Below are positions 22,682-32,572 of a stretch of 64,000 bases of DNA, piece after piece. The translations under genes and the position numbers were made by a program. Under the pieces are notes generated by a model that saw nothing but the letters and a program-made list of their open reading frames with translations, was not told the DNA's origin and ran no database searches. Position 1 is the first letter of the stretch. Each line of letters begins with the position of its first letter. The DNA comes from Hanleya hanleyi (Eukaryota; Mollusca; Polyplacophora; Lepidopleurida; Hanleyidae). The stretch covers positions 1-64,000 of the forward strand of contig JAVTVY010018770.1 of NCBI GenBank assembly GCA_036873755.1, written 5' to 3'.

Positions 22682-22899
22682 GCGATGAAAAGACATATGG
22701 GGAGATTAATCCTGTATGGAGATTGTACTATTCATCCGGTCAGATCATATGGTTGGGATACAAACTACAACTTCGGTAATAAAGTGATTGGGTGAGTGAT
22801 GTCGAGCAATGAATGATGATGCATGGATATATAGTCCGGTGGCTTAAGGCCAGATTTTCACTTTATCGTGACAGAGTGGAATAAAGCACCAAATTTGGC

Positions 22900-23450
22900 A
22901 CACGTGTCGTCAGAGGCACGGAGAACAATATCAGAAGGGGTGCCCCCGATTTCGATGCCCAGGAGGCAATATGTGGCCCATTAGGGGTCCGGGGTCATTT
23001 TGGGCCTATAAATGGCAATTTTGATCCCAACGATTTTCAAAACATCATAAAATTGCTATCCTCTGGGGAAGGAGTCTGAAAATGTCCACACTAATAATGT
23101 TGGAACAGGTCTAGTGAGAAATGCCAAAACTATTCAAGATGGCCACCATAATGACGTTACGGATACGTCAGAACTAAAACATGGTCAATTTTTGACGATT
23201 TTTCGATCCGAAATTTTGAATTAATTTTTTAAATTGTTTTCTTGGTGTTAAGTATACAGCAAACATTAGAAAATAATCATATAGAACTGACTCAGATGGC
23301 ACGACCGCTCCAGACGGACCTTTGCCAAACTGGGTCAATTGGACCAGATTCTTATTTATGGAATAAATTTGTTGGGGCTACCATACAATGTAGCCCGTGA
23401 CTGAACAATGCATACATGTAGCTACCAAGTGAATGTGTCATTCTAATATA
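22900..23450. other. Non-coding terminal region of the DIRS-carrying element
   Basis: Contains CAAGATGGCCACCATAATGA (about 23140), a motif also near the ends of 7965-11342. No gene seen. Confidence 0.5.
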
Positions 23451-23454
23451 GCGT

Positions 23455-24353
23455 TGGACTTCCATCTACACATTTTTGAATATGTTATTCGGGATTCCTG
23501 CTGTTGAACATGGAGTAGCAGCGCCAATGCGAAAACTATGGCCTATTAAAGAGGGTCAATGCCGATTAAAGAGATTCCGTTTTTTTGTACATGAGCTGAG
23601 AAATAGGCAGCGGTGACGGGCGCATCTTCTGGAAATTGGAACAGGGGGCCCGTCCTCGGATGTGAAATCTGTAAATGAAAATTAAGCACAGATTGCTCGA
23701 ACTGGACAATATCTAATATTTTCAGTATACGATGATATAAACAAATGAACTGGTTTATGGGATATGTTGTGTTTGAAGTTGCGGATAATAATGTTCATGC
23801 CGTATAACGCGCCAGATTGGTCGGAGAAAAAGACATCGTTGTATAAAAAAACATTTCTAATGCTGTCTTGTTCTGAACGAACTGTCAATTCACTGACGCG
23901 TAATAATGCATGAAAAGCTATCACGAACATTGCTTGTAGAAGAATTACATGGATACAGTGTGGGGTATAGCATCAAATATCTTATGGAGAATATCCTTAC
24001 GGGTAGCCTGGTATCCGGCTAACCGTGTAATTTTTACATGCCCGTAAGTAGCTTTTTGGCAAGGAATAACTTAGCAGGGTCGTTTACTGCAGCCAAATTG
24101 TGCACATAGCTGATAGGGTGCATACTTGTGGAAATGCAAGAATGCTTTGAAGGAAACCGTGCCGATGAGGTCGGCAATGTCTTACTAGTACACTGACCAC
24201 TGTTATTGAGGATATCTCTATAGTCTTGTCATGCGCGCGCTTGTATACTCTCAAGGAAAATTCAGCAAGGGACGCCGTCAGAAGAACTCGAGCTGTCTGC
24301 CTCAAAGAGTCAACAACAGACAGGGTATTGGTTGCGACGAGTGGTTCAGCCAA
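23455..24353 (-). pseudogene. DIRS-type tyrosine recombinase, frameshifted
   Basis: The recombinase would integrate circular DNA of the element. Visible pieces in order on the minus strand: the N-terminal SAM-like helix region (LLTASLAEFSLRVYKRAHDK, about 24250-24300), then ISYVHNLAAVNDPAKLFLAK in a shifted frame, then box I with the first catalytic Arg (FHALLRVSELT, near 23898), and box II with the His-x-x-Arg pair (HSFRIGAAT, about 23512-23546). A YIRMTHSLGSYM segment after it is at the place of the catalytic Tyr. Several frameshifts and stops separate the parts. Confidence 0.85.
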
Positions 24354-24449
24354 GGGGCTAGAGACTGCGCTTCCTAAAATTGTAAGATTTCCTGAAATTA
24401 CAAGGTTAGATTGTTCCGAAATATGTTTTAATTTGAACGGAATATAATG

Positions 24450-24720
24450 TAGTGAAAGACTGGTGATTGCTTATTTCAACCACGGCCATATTATCACAAA
24501 GACAGCGGCAAGCACGATGGGGAACAACCTCTTGACCGTGATATGTAAGTGACCATTCTTGGCCTATCCACGAGGATAAAAAAAACAGCTGCCAAACCCA
24601 AGGTACCAGCAGCGTCGTAAAAGAGTTTGATCTGGTTTGAGACCCAATTTGGTGGAAGAAAATTAATTTTCCGTTGAAAGGCTCCAGGAATGCAAGCCAA
24701 GTCTTAATATAGGCTCTAGT
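24450..24720 (-). pseudogene. DIRS RNase H-like fragment
   Basis: The minus strand encodes LFYDAAGTLGLAAVFF, the D-A-(S/A)-x-x-G-x-G-x-x-x pattern that starts RNase H in DIRS polyproteins, located between the reverse transcriptase and the recombinase as expected. The rest of the domain is not clear and the frame is interrupted. Confidence 0.6.
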
Positions 24721-24879
24721 TTTTATTCAAGTGAATGTGATGGTGAGCCTGAGATACACCTTCTGTTCAAGTCTATCGTGCAGCGGAGAAATGCTCTGCC
24801 GGGCACCACGACTTTGCAGGCAAACTTGAGCGAGCCAATGAGAGACTGCTGTTCCACAAGGGTTACCTTTTTTGCGGCG

Positions 24880-25155
24880 CGAGAATTCATCCAGCATGCT
24901 TTTCAGTTTATGAATTTTGCCTTCTGGAAATGATGCGTTCATAGTTCTGGAGTCCAGCTGATACCCATGCATAACCATAGTAGCTAATGGGTAGTAGGTC
25001 TTTAGCATGTTTGATTGGAATGCCAAAATACTCACACAAGTAAGTGAAAGTGTTACGAGCTATAGAACAGTGGCTAGCACCATTTGTACCTACGAAAATG
25101 AAGTCGTCCAGTATGTGGGTCACTTCTGATATTGTAGCCATAACCGATTGCAGAT
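24880..25155 (-). pseudogene. DIRS reverse transcriptase, catalytic box and thumb
   Basis: Contains EVTHILDDFIFVG, the LDD catalytic box of DIRS-group reverse transcriptases (about 25100-25120), then FGIPIKHAK and, in a shifted frame, HGYQLDSRTMNASFPEGKIH, matching the block after the catalytic box. At least one frameshift near 25000. It is cut off from the rest of the enzyme by the insert at 25156-25559. Confidence 0.82.
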
Positions 25156-25559
25156 AATTACATCGAATATAAGGGAAGTGGGAAGAGGTGCCAGCATACG
25201 GACAGAGCCACATGACTTCACAGTATAGTTTTGTGGTTAGCCTATTCTAAAGGACATACCAAAAATCTAACGATTAATGATATGTGTTGTATCTCAGGTA
25301 CGCTTTTATTGTACCTGTTCATGTGGCAACTTTGATGACATGACCACACGGCCCCTAGCACCGGCATAAACGGTATTAGATACAAATCTAGAGAGCTATG
25401 ATGGAAATGCTCTGACAACTCGTATATTGGTAAATGGTGAGCTGTGCCGCAGTGACAACTCGTACACTGGGGATTGGTGAGCTGTATCGTCGTCAGATGA
25501 AAATGACGGCATATGAACACAAAAGACTAGTCTGTAAAACCCGATGTCGACCCAACATC
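25156..25559 (-). mobile_element. 404-bp copy of the 510-bp satellite unit inside DIRS RT
   Basis: Matches the tandem unit at 61081-63146 from ATTACA...ATATAAGGGAAGTGG through to GATGTCGACCCA. It separates SLSHCLRC from ATISEVTHILDDF, which are nearly adjacent in DIRS enzymes, so it is an insertion. It lacks about 100 bases present between units of the array. Splice signals were looked for and not found. Confidence 0.75.
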
Positions 25560-25800
25560 TTAAGCAATGACTTAAGCTCTCAAATATTTTATAGGATGTA
25601 GAGCATCCCATTGAGAGGCGCTGATCATAAAAATACTTGTCGGCCCAGGTAAACCCCAAGAAGGGGAAATCGCTGGCTCGATAGGTACGATGCGGAAGGC
25701 ATCATCTAAATAGATGTTTGCCATCATGTCATAGGTCCTGTGGAATCGCACCGTTAATAGACAAGGCAGATTTTTCCAGGGTAAGATCACCCTAAAAGTA
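25560..25800 (-). pseudogene. DIRS reverse transcriptase, palm segment
   Basis: Encodes MANIYLDDAFRIVPIEPA (first catalytic Asp region) and GFTWADKYFYDQRLSMGCST followed by YKIFESLSHCLRC, the classic DIRS blocks equivalent to 'DAFRxxPxxP' and 'FxWxxxYYDxxLPMGCxxS'. One frameshift lies between them. The SINE at 25801 interrupts it upstream and the satellite unit at 25559 downstream. Confidence 0.82.
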
Positions 25801-26044
25801 GGGGAATTTAATCACACTCAAGGTTATTGCACTCATATGATGACAGCCAATGGTAGAGGAAGCTGGAATATTTGAGAACCACCTCCGGCCAGTCGGCAAG
25901 TAACTGTCAAATTTTCAAACATGCACCAGCGAGGCTCGAACCCGTGCCGGTTCAGACCAGTGAGGCGCGAACCCGTTCCGGTTCAGCGGTGTGAGGCTAG
26001 CGATCACCAGCGATGCACCTTAGACAACTCGGCCACCGAGAGTC
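25801..26044 (-). mobile_element. tRNA-derived SINE inside DIRS reverse transcriptase (copy 2)
   Basis: Same insertion as 5946-6168: the target duplication cctaaaagta occurs at 25791-25800 and 26045-26054. The tRNA-like head has an A box GTGGCCGAGTTGTCTAAGG and, in this copy only, an extra duplicated segment of about 32 bases so that two B-box-like stretches stand in tandem (about 25930-25990). The body carries GGAGGTGGTTCTC and AGCTTCCTCTACC, shared with 36322-36430. Confidence 0.78.
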
Positions 26045-26054
26045 CCTAAAAGTA

Positions 26055-26260
26055 TAGGGTTCCTTTTGGGGGACTAAGGCCTAATGGAGAGCCAACCATA
26101 TTGTCAAAAGGAGGAGTTGAAAAGGGACCAGCAACTCGACTTTTCGACAACTCTTTGTCTAATTTAGCTTCTACGATAGCAGGGTTTTGCCTAGCAGACG
26201 AACGACTACGCGAGACAGTAAAAGCATAGTTTGTCGAGTGCCCAATATCGAAACCGTTTG
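26055..26260 (-). pseudogene. DIRS reverse transcriptase, N-terminal fragment (copy 2)
   Basis: Encodes SRSSARQNPAIVEAKLDKEL followed by SKSRVAGPFSTPPFDN and SPLGL, parallel to 6179-6375. The reading frame enters the SINE directly after a KEP-like block that is already altered. Confidence 0.75.
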
Positions 26261-27008
26261 TGAAACTTGAAACAAGTAAATCTACCTCAGGGTAGTTTTT
26301 CGCCTGATCGGGTTTACTGGTTAACTCCTCTTGCTGCTGGATTTACACATGCTAATTTACATGTAAGGATCTGGGAAGAAGCCAATTGGCAACATTTGAT
26401 GTAGTTCACAACCGTGGAATGTACGATAACCTGAAGTTTCATCCTTCGAAACAGATTTGTTTTAGTACCGATAATCAACATTGAGGATGAGGCGCTGGTG
26501 GCCATATTGGATACCTGTAGAAAAGAAAATAGCCAATAACCTTCATGCTTGCTTTATCGAGTTTATCATAACAGAGCTATATGTACAGAAATCTCTCGAT
26601 GGAGCCTTTATAAATATACATATGATATATATTAACATGTATCCAAACACACATACATGTGTATGGCAATAATACCACTATTGGTGACGCTCTGGCGGTC
26701 ATATTGGATTTTCAACTGGTAATAAAGTTTCCAATGATCGTTATTATTTTCTTGTTGAGTCAGTCATGATCGTAGAAAAGCAATCTAGTGTAAAAAAGCG
26801 ATTCAAGTGATCAAATAGTCGCCAACAGGAGGCTACTGTATATATTATGGCGGCCATATTGGATTTATGCAAATTAAGGGCCTTTCACATCTTGTAGAAA
26901 TGGGCACCCCTTCTGAGATCATTCCTTATGCCCAAATCAGCCTCTGTGCAAAATATGGTGCTTTATTCCAGTCGGTCACGATCTTGACCGTAAGCCACCG
27001 GACTAATA

Positions 27009-28118
27009 GAACAGGGCAGTCATAAGATTGATGCAAGTACACGAACGCCTATCGGCCTTTGTTCCAAAGAGAATTTGCACATGGTCCCCAATTTAACTCG
27101 GCTATTATTGTACGTTTCCTCGGATTATACCATTAACAAGAAAAATATGGCTATCGCCCTACACATCAGGCTAGCCCCTTTTGGAGGCAAAATTTAAGCG
27201 TATTTATTGCGCTGCTGTTGCTGCTATCAAAATAAAAGTGTCATTTCTTTTTCTTTTTCTTTTTTTCTTTACAAGTTTAAATCAAATCACGTATATGGTA
27301 TTGTTGGAGAAGAGCAGAAACTTGACGCTGTTAACCTTGGGGACGTCTGGAGAAAGTTTGGTGTTCTTTTTGCCCGGTCTGTTCCCATATGGCCCAAAAA
27401 TGCTGCTAAGCTGCCCCCATTGAATATAAGAATAAATACAAACAATACGCATAGTATACACAGGTAATTCAAACACATTCAATTGTGGTAGGCCGAATCT
27501 CTCGTCATACCAGGTGAGAAGACACTCGCCTATAGTGTTCCATGAGAGTGTTCAGCAGGTCGCGTGTCAATATGCATGTATTCGACAAACATTTATGTCA
27601 GTGAGTCATGTTGAGTCAATGTAAGAAGGAAGTGAATCATTTGCAATGTCTGAACGAAAGTCCACCTATATAATGAGTATGAATTCAGTCTATTTAGCTG
27701 CCTTAAATTAAACTTATGGCTATACAAGTTTTATGATCGAATGTTCTATACACTCTTAAAATGAAAGTGTTATAACAGTATAAATGTTATGAAAACATTA
27801 TATATATACTGTTATATTTGTAACACTCTCAGAAAGTATTGGGAAAAATGTATATTCAACAGTATAGTTCTGTAATACAGAATACAACAATACAACACTT
27901 TACAATGCTGAATTTAACACTTGTAATGTGTTGTATTGCTCCTGATACAGCACTTTAATGTTGGATATAACACTTTTTCAACACTTTCTGAGAGTGTTAC
28001 AAATACAACAATTTATATAATGTTGTCACTTCTCGAACATGTATGATGTTAAATACAACTTTCATTCAAGAATATACTCAAATATCCTATATGATACGAT
28101 AAGTCAAAACACTATTTA
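27009..28118. other. Duplicated backbone; contains a palindromic repeat
   Basis: Matches 45344-45856 and 50675-51170. The uninterrupted site for the 4.8-kb element of copy 2 is TATAGTGTTCC (27531). About 27810-28010 forms an imperfect palindrome with AACACTCTCAGAAAGT at one side and ACTTTCTGAGAGTGTT at the other; the same structure is at 50880-51065. Small open frames near 27180-27480 are not convincing genes. Confidence 0.5.
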
Positions 28119-28626
28119 CGCTATGGGTTGGTGAAAGAAACCATCAAAAAGTATTTCTTTATACGGAAAGTTAGCTTTTGAAATTGAGTTGTTGAGACTT
28201 TCAGCGAGTATTTATCCGGCACATACTTGTGTATTCGATCTATCAAGTACCGGTAAATGGCTCAAATACAAAACAGGCTCAAAAAGTTAAAAATCATTGT
28301 CTCTCGCGGGTTTTCTTGTTTCAGTGTTTTTGCTCCGTGATGAAAATGATATTTAAATAGGACTTTCGCTAAAACTGGGAACAAAATATGGATTTCACAC
28401 TCGCTAGTTTCCGCTGTAGCACAACAAATGAATAAAATGTCATAGCTCCATATTCAAATTCCTAGTTTAGCCTAGCAGAATTGAAGAGGCAAAATGGTTT
28501 AAATGCATTTATTTCAACTGCCTTTAAGCTGTCTAATAAATATTAGTGAAAAACAAAAAGATTTGAACTGTTTTATGAGTTTTGCACTGAGGATAATGCA
28601 AAATGCTTTCGAAGTGAGGCAAAAAT
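28119..28626. other. Unassigned AT-rich DNA
   Basis: No gene or repeat recognised between the end of the duplication and the 49-bp array. Confidence 0.4.
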
Positions 28627-28811
28627 AATCATTATGCGGAGATCTCCCCTACATGAACAGGCTTAACTTCTTAATGGTCATTATGCAGACATCTCCCCTA
28701 CATGAACAGGCTTAACTTCTCAATGGTCATTATGCGGACATCTCCCCTACATGAACAGGCTTAACTTCTCAATGGTCATTATGCAGACATCTCCCCTACA
28801 TGAACAGGAGT
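28627..28811 (+). repeat. 49-bp satellite, left piece (about 3.5 copies)
   Basis: Unit contains CATTATGCGGACATCTCCCC then TACATGAACAGGCTTAACTT. It continues in the same orientation at 34414-35195, on the other side of the Polinton-type element, so the element inserted into a pre-existing array. Confidence 0.9.
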
Positions 28812-28875
28812 AGTAGGGTCTAAGCAGATCCAGGTCGGTTTTCCAGGGAGGTAACTCTTGGTTCCCCTTTTTCCG
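28812..28875 (+). repeat. Polinton-type terminal inverted repeat, left
   Basis: Near-identical inverted match to 34349-34413. Inward similarity resumes at the GCCAGGGGGYGCCACCAG segment after a deletion on this side. Confidence 0.85.
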
Positions 28876-28970
28876 CCAGGGGGTGCCACCAGTCCCGTGT
28901 GACGTCACTTCCGGTCTGGGTGAATGGAGCGTGACCTTGCCGTATGACGTCACTTCCGGTCTGGGTGAAT

Positions 28971-29703
28971 CGGGCGTGTGTATTCCTTCGCGGTGATGCG
29001 GTCTGGTGGTGATGCGGTCGCGGGAAAAAGCTTCCGCGGAGAAAAAGTAGTCCCCAGACTTCAAATACGCTGCATGGTCCGATTGGGTCGAGTGAGGTAT
29101 CAAAGTGAAGCATTCGTGAAGGGGCACCCAGTCATGGGTGGGTGCATGTAAAATTAGGATTTTCCCCCGAAACTATAAAAAGCGGAACACGGACTTTACC
29201 CCTAAAATAGGGGAAAACACCTATCAACCCTAGTCAAAAGGGCTAATATCGGTCCTCGGGCTTATTGGGACCTGCCTATCAAGTCAATGGGGTGGGTGCA
29301 AGTAAAATTAGGATTTTTTCCCGAAAATATAAAAAGCGGGCGTGTGTATTCCTTCGCGGTGATGCGGTCTGGTGGTGATGCGGTCGCGGGAAAAAGCTTC
29401 CGCGGAGAAAAAGTAGTCCCCAGACTTCAAATACGCTGCATGGTCCGATTGGGTCGAGTGAGGTATCAAAGTGAAGCATTCGTGAAGGGGCATCCAGTCA
29501 TGGGTGGGTGTATGTAAAATTAGGATTTTCCCCCGAAACTATAAAAAGCGGAACACGGACTTTACCCCTAAAATAGGGGAAAACACCTATCAACCCTAGC
29601 CAAAAGGGCTAATATCGGTCCCCGGGCTTATTGGGACCTGCCTATCAAGTCAATGGGGTGGGTGCATGTAAAATTAGGATTTTTTCCCGAAAATATAAAA
29701 AGC
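28971..29703 (+). repeat. 366-bp tandem duplication in the left subterminal array
   Basis: 28971-29336 repeats as 29337-29703, both beginning CGGGCGTGTGTATTCCTTCG. Inside, a unit of about 150 bp starting GGTGGGTGCATGTAAAATTA recurs at about 29138, 29291, 29505, 29660 and 29811. The identical open frames this creates are not genes. Confidence 0.85.
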
Positions 29704-30299
29704 GGAATACGGACTTTACCCCTAAAATAGGGGAAAACCCCTATCAACCCTAGCCAAAAGGGCTAATATCGGTCCCCGGGCTTACTGGGACCTGCTATCA
29801 AGTCAATGGGGTGAGTGCATGTAAAATTAGGATTTTCCCCCGAAACTATAAAAAGCGGAACACGGACTTTACCCCTACAATATGGGTCTGTATTATACAA
29901 TATAAGGGAAAATGCCTGTATGGGGTATGGGGATGGTCAATTTGTTTCGTGGGCTTTACTATGGCTTGTGGGGTCGCGTTTTTCTCGTCTCGCCAAGAAA
30001 ATGACAATGGGAAGGGTCCCGGAGCGAATCGGTGAAATTTTTGGGAAAAGTCACCGAGGTCTGTATATAGGCCCATAGGCTGGCCATGGGGGGTATAGGT
30101 CCAACCTGGGAAATTCACACACGTTCATTGTGATATGGGTTGCTTGGATTTGTTTTTCACGTCTCGTCATTTAGAACACGATGGGAAGGGTCCCGGAGCG
30201 AAACGGTGAAATTTTTGGAAAAAGTCACCGAGGCCTGGGTAGGCCCATAGGCCTATACTGCATGGCTATGGGTGTATAGGTCCATACAGGGTGGACGTT

Positions 30300-30690
30300 T
30301 TGGGATCTAGGTGGGCCCCTAATGGCCCGATGGGGTCGAGTGAGATATCAATGTGAAGCCTATGTGAGGGGGCAACCGATGGGATGGATGTGGGGTAGGA
30401 ATATCGTCATTCTGCGCATGAGCAATAGACAAAGTGTATGGAAATAGACGTTTTGGAATCTAGGGGAGCCACTAGTGGGCCGATTGGATCGAGTGAGGTA
30501 TCAATGTGAAGCCTATGTGAGGGGGCATCTGATGGGGTGAGTGCGGGGTTGAAATATCGTCACTCTGCGCATGCGCAGTGGACAAAGGGTATGGAAATAG
30601 ACGTTTTGGGGTCTAGGTGGGCCACTAGTGGGCCGATGGGATCGAGTGAGGTATCCATGTGAAGTCTATGTGAGGGGGCTAGACTAGGGT
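30300..30690 (+). repeat. Left subterminal repeat, approximately 125-175-bp units
   Basis: Units begin near GGGTCGAGTGAGGTATCAAT and include TGCGCATGCGCA and AATAGACGTTTTGG. About three copies; four inverted copies lie at 33430-34110, forming an extended inverted-repeat region. Confidence 0.8.
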
Positions 30691-31375
30691 GTCGTTTCCA
30701 TTCTGCTGCGCAGGTCACGTGGGTTGTGACGTCACTTCCGGGTTTCACCTCCAAACCCAGAAGAGTTCCAATGTTCTCTTAGACGTCCGGATGTTCAACC
30801 TCCGGGGTTTTTCCCGGCCCGGCCTGGCCCGGCCCGTCCCGGCCGCAGCGCGCGCGCGCGCCCGTCATCACTGGCAGTGCGCGGATGAATGCCGGATCAC
30901 AAGGTCAAAGGTCACATCCAGGTCAAAAGGTCCAAGGTCTCCCTTTCGGCAACGTTCGGAGACAATGTTGCGGCATCGATATACAGAGCTTGAACCCCAA
31001 AAGGGGATTGTAAATTAACCTGGGAAGGATGGGCAGTTCCATTTGGACCAATCAGCGGTCGAGAAAAAGAGCCAATGAGTGATCGATAAAAGAACCAATG
31101 GACGGGTACTAGAATTTCGCTCACGTCTGCGCCTACATCCGGGTACTAGGATGCTTTCGCCTACGTCCGCGCCTACATCCGGGTTCTTGTACACCCGGGT
31201 AATGTTTTCTAGACATGGATGGGTTACCTTTGGCTCCATTCTAGGCCACTGATTGGCTAATACGGTGTTCAAAGCCAGTTTCATGCATTATGCTCATATA
31301 GAAAACACACAAGACAGGGTTTTTTGGTGAGATCTCATTTTGTTTTTTATTCAGTGAACAACAACAACGTGAGAA
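30691..31375. other. GC-rich non-coding part of the Polinton-type element
   Basis: Includes a GC-rich stretch with CGCGCGCGCG (30849-30859), a TGACGTCACTTCCGG motif also present twice at 28898-28960, and repeated CGCCTACATCCGGGT near 31128-31190. No gene recognised. Confidence 0.5.
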
Positions 31376-31379
31376 CAAC

Positions 31380-31515
31380 CACGTGAAAACTGAAGCCCAG
31401 AACAGGGGCTTGTACATTGAAAGAACTGAAGCCCAGAACAGGGGGCTTGTAAACTTAAGCCCAGAACAGGGGGGCTTGTACATTGAAAGAACTTAAGCCC
31501 AGAACGGGGCTTGTA
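31380..31515. repeat. Short tandem repeat downstream of the protease gene
   Basis: About five irregular copies of AAGCCCAGAACAGGGGCTTG with a TACATTGAAAGAACT spacer, directly after the end of the protease frame. Confidence 0.8.
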
Positions 31516-31966
31516 CATTGAAATGATGGGCGGCCCAGTCATATACGAGTACATCGCGGTCCTCGGCCTTGGGGTACTCGTCAATCATCTGTACGATGGT
31601 AGATAAGGGTCTTCCCCGGCATCGATGGTACAGGTAAAACAAGCAATATTGTCCGAACACGCTACTGGTCAGGCTTTGCAACGTTTCACTGTTCCAACAC
31701 CACGTCTCTGTGCCTTGATCCATTAAGTCTGTTAAATCGGGATGGAGGGGTGGCAGGCCGTACGGGTCAAAGTATTCGCCCTGCTGTTCTGTCAAGTACA
31801 CGCCCACCCAATGTTCACCGGCCCGATCCATCGGGTCCGTGTTGAGAACGTATGCAGCAGGATACACACGGTCTAATGGGAACACATCTCGGCCGAACAC
31901 CCCTTGAAAGACCATACGTGTCCCTGGGTCATTCTCCAGCACGGTGGTTATCTGGTCTGTATCCAT
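31493..31966 (-). CDS. Adenain-like cysteine protease (Polinton PRO)
   Basis: Predicted 157-residue protease of the adenovirus maturation-protease family, used by Polintons and related viruses to process capsid proteins. The active-site pattern is visible: His52 in GEHWVG, Asp67 in YFDPYG, and Cys108 in GQYCLFYL with Gln106 before it. I chose the methionine at 31966 because it follows the capsid stop codon by one base; the longer frame from 32026 would overlap the capsid gene. The frame is open and of plausible length, the only apparently undamaged mobile-element gene here, though it ends at the edge of a tandem repeat and its last residues may be altered. Confidence 0.85.
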   Translation of the reverse strand: MDTDQITTVLENDPGTRMVFQGVFGRDVFPLDRVYPAAYVLNTDPMDRAGEHWVGVYLTEQQGEYFDPYGLPPLHPDLTDLMDQGTETWCWNSETLQSLTSSVFGQYCLFYLYHRCRGRPLSTIVQMIDEYPKAEDRDVLVYDWAAHHFNVQAPFWA

Positions 31967-31967
31967 G

Positions 31968-32354
31968 TTAGGTGGAAAAGTCACACAGGACGTTGCGCGC
32001 CTTGTCCACTTGAATGATGTTGTCAAAGTCGGCGTAGCAGATCACATTGACGGTGGTCCCGAGGGCTCGTGCAAAGTGGATTTCCAATCGTAAATTGCCT
32101 TGCTTGGCCAGGGCCAGCTGATGGTCGTTCTCTAAGGTGGGAGTCAGATCGAAACAGAACAACGTGTATCCGTTCGCGTAGTCCTCCCGACTGATCAAAT
32201 TTCCTTCGTCCTGGTTGATTTGACCGGTGGCTGTAAACAGGCTCTGATAGGCTCGAATGAAATTCCTGCGCCCAAAGTTCGGTGTTAAGGCCGTGGCTGG
32301 GACCTGTTGTCCATCCACATGCAGGGCCACAAAATTGATGCCGAAATGTTTAAA
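31968..32354 (-). pseudogene. Polinton capsid-like protein, C-terminal part
   Basis: Continues the protein begun at 33440 after the insertion. It contains [12 protein letters not shown] near its start and [13 protein letters not shown] and [10 protein letters not shown] later, blocks typical of the family annotated in many invertebrates as 'F54H12.2-like', linked to Polinton/adintovirus virion proteins. It ends one base before the protease start, as in a compact viral gene cluster. The methionine at 32330 is internal to the original protein. Confidence 0.75.
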
Positions 32355-32572
32355 TTACAACACATATAAGGGAAGTGGGAAGAGGTGCCGACATACTGAC
32401 TGCGTCACATGACTTCACAGAATAGTCCTCTGGTTAACCTATTCTAAAGCACATACCAAGAATCTAACGATTAGTGATATGTGTTGTATCTCAGGTACGC
32501 TTTTATTGTACCTGTTCATGTGGCAACTTGGATGATATGACCACACGGCCCCTAGCACCGGCAAGTCAAACG
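32355..32572 (-). mobile_element. 218-bp piece of the 510-bp satellite unit inside the capsid gene
   Basis: Begins ATTACAACACATATAAG, the same terminus as in the satellite array and the DIRS insertion, and ends at CTAGCACCGGC where the array unit continues. It splits the capsid frame: the upstream part reads into it for 40 codons and stops at 32439. No clear target duplication beyond AA. Confidence 0.8.

Larger units (their letters stand above)
20816..22814. mobile_element. 2-kb insertion specific to duplication copy 1
   Basis: Copy 2 reads straight through (GGTCAGGAGAATGATGATGC at 45317-45336), while copy 1 has 2 kb between the two halves. No protein was recognised. It contains one full hairpin-ended repeat (21095-21498) and one internally deleted one (22613-22681). 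About 80 bases at its right end (22735-22814) recur at 63863-63945, showing the end of a repeat family. Confidence 0.6.
22832..27005 (-). mobile_element. TIR-bounded element carrying a DIRS-type retrotransposon
   Basis: The ends are inverted copies of TAGTCCGGTGGCTTA, with similarity running inward about 130 bases (shared CAGAAGGGGTGCCC). ATA flanks each end (22829-22831, 27006-27008) and the uninterrupted site is preserved at 45331-45350. On the minus strand it encodes, in order, DIRS-type reverse transcriptase, RNase H and tyrosine recombinase, all decayed. No gag is evident in the 700 bases before the reverse transcriptase. DIRS elements do have inverted terminal repeats, but the same ends bound a DIRS-free element at 7965-11342, so a DNA-transposon host is also possible. 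Confidence 0.8.
7690..28118 (+). repeat. Segmental duplication, copy 1
   Basis: Backbone blocks 7690-7734, 7940-7964, 11343-13027, 16991-18990, 19862-20815 and 27006-28118 match, in the same order and orientation, blocks in 37882-51170. Between them copy 1 carries insertions absent from copy 2. The copies differ by scattered substitutions and small indels, so the duplication is not recent. Confidence 0.85.

Noticed and set aside
25156..25559. Intron in the DIRS reverse transcriptase
   Set aside because: No GT...AG boundaries fit the junctions, and the same sequence is a satellite unit elsewhere.
25980..26044. True tRNA gene (Ser/Leu-like)
   Set aside because: A and B boxes exist but the cloverleaf is not intact, and it is joined to a SINE body within a target duplication.
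28820..29493. Paired frames of 97-126 residues repeated at 28747-29127 and 29279-29493
   Set aside because: They are identical because of the 366-bp duplication and overlap terminal repeats; no domain.
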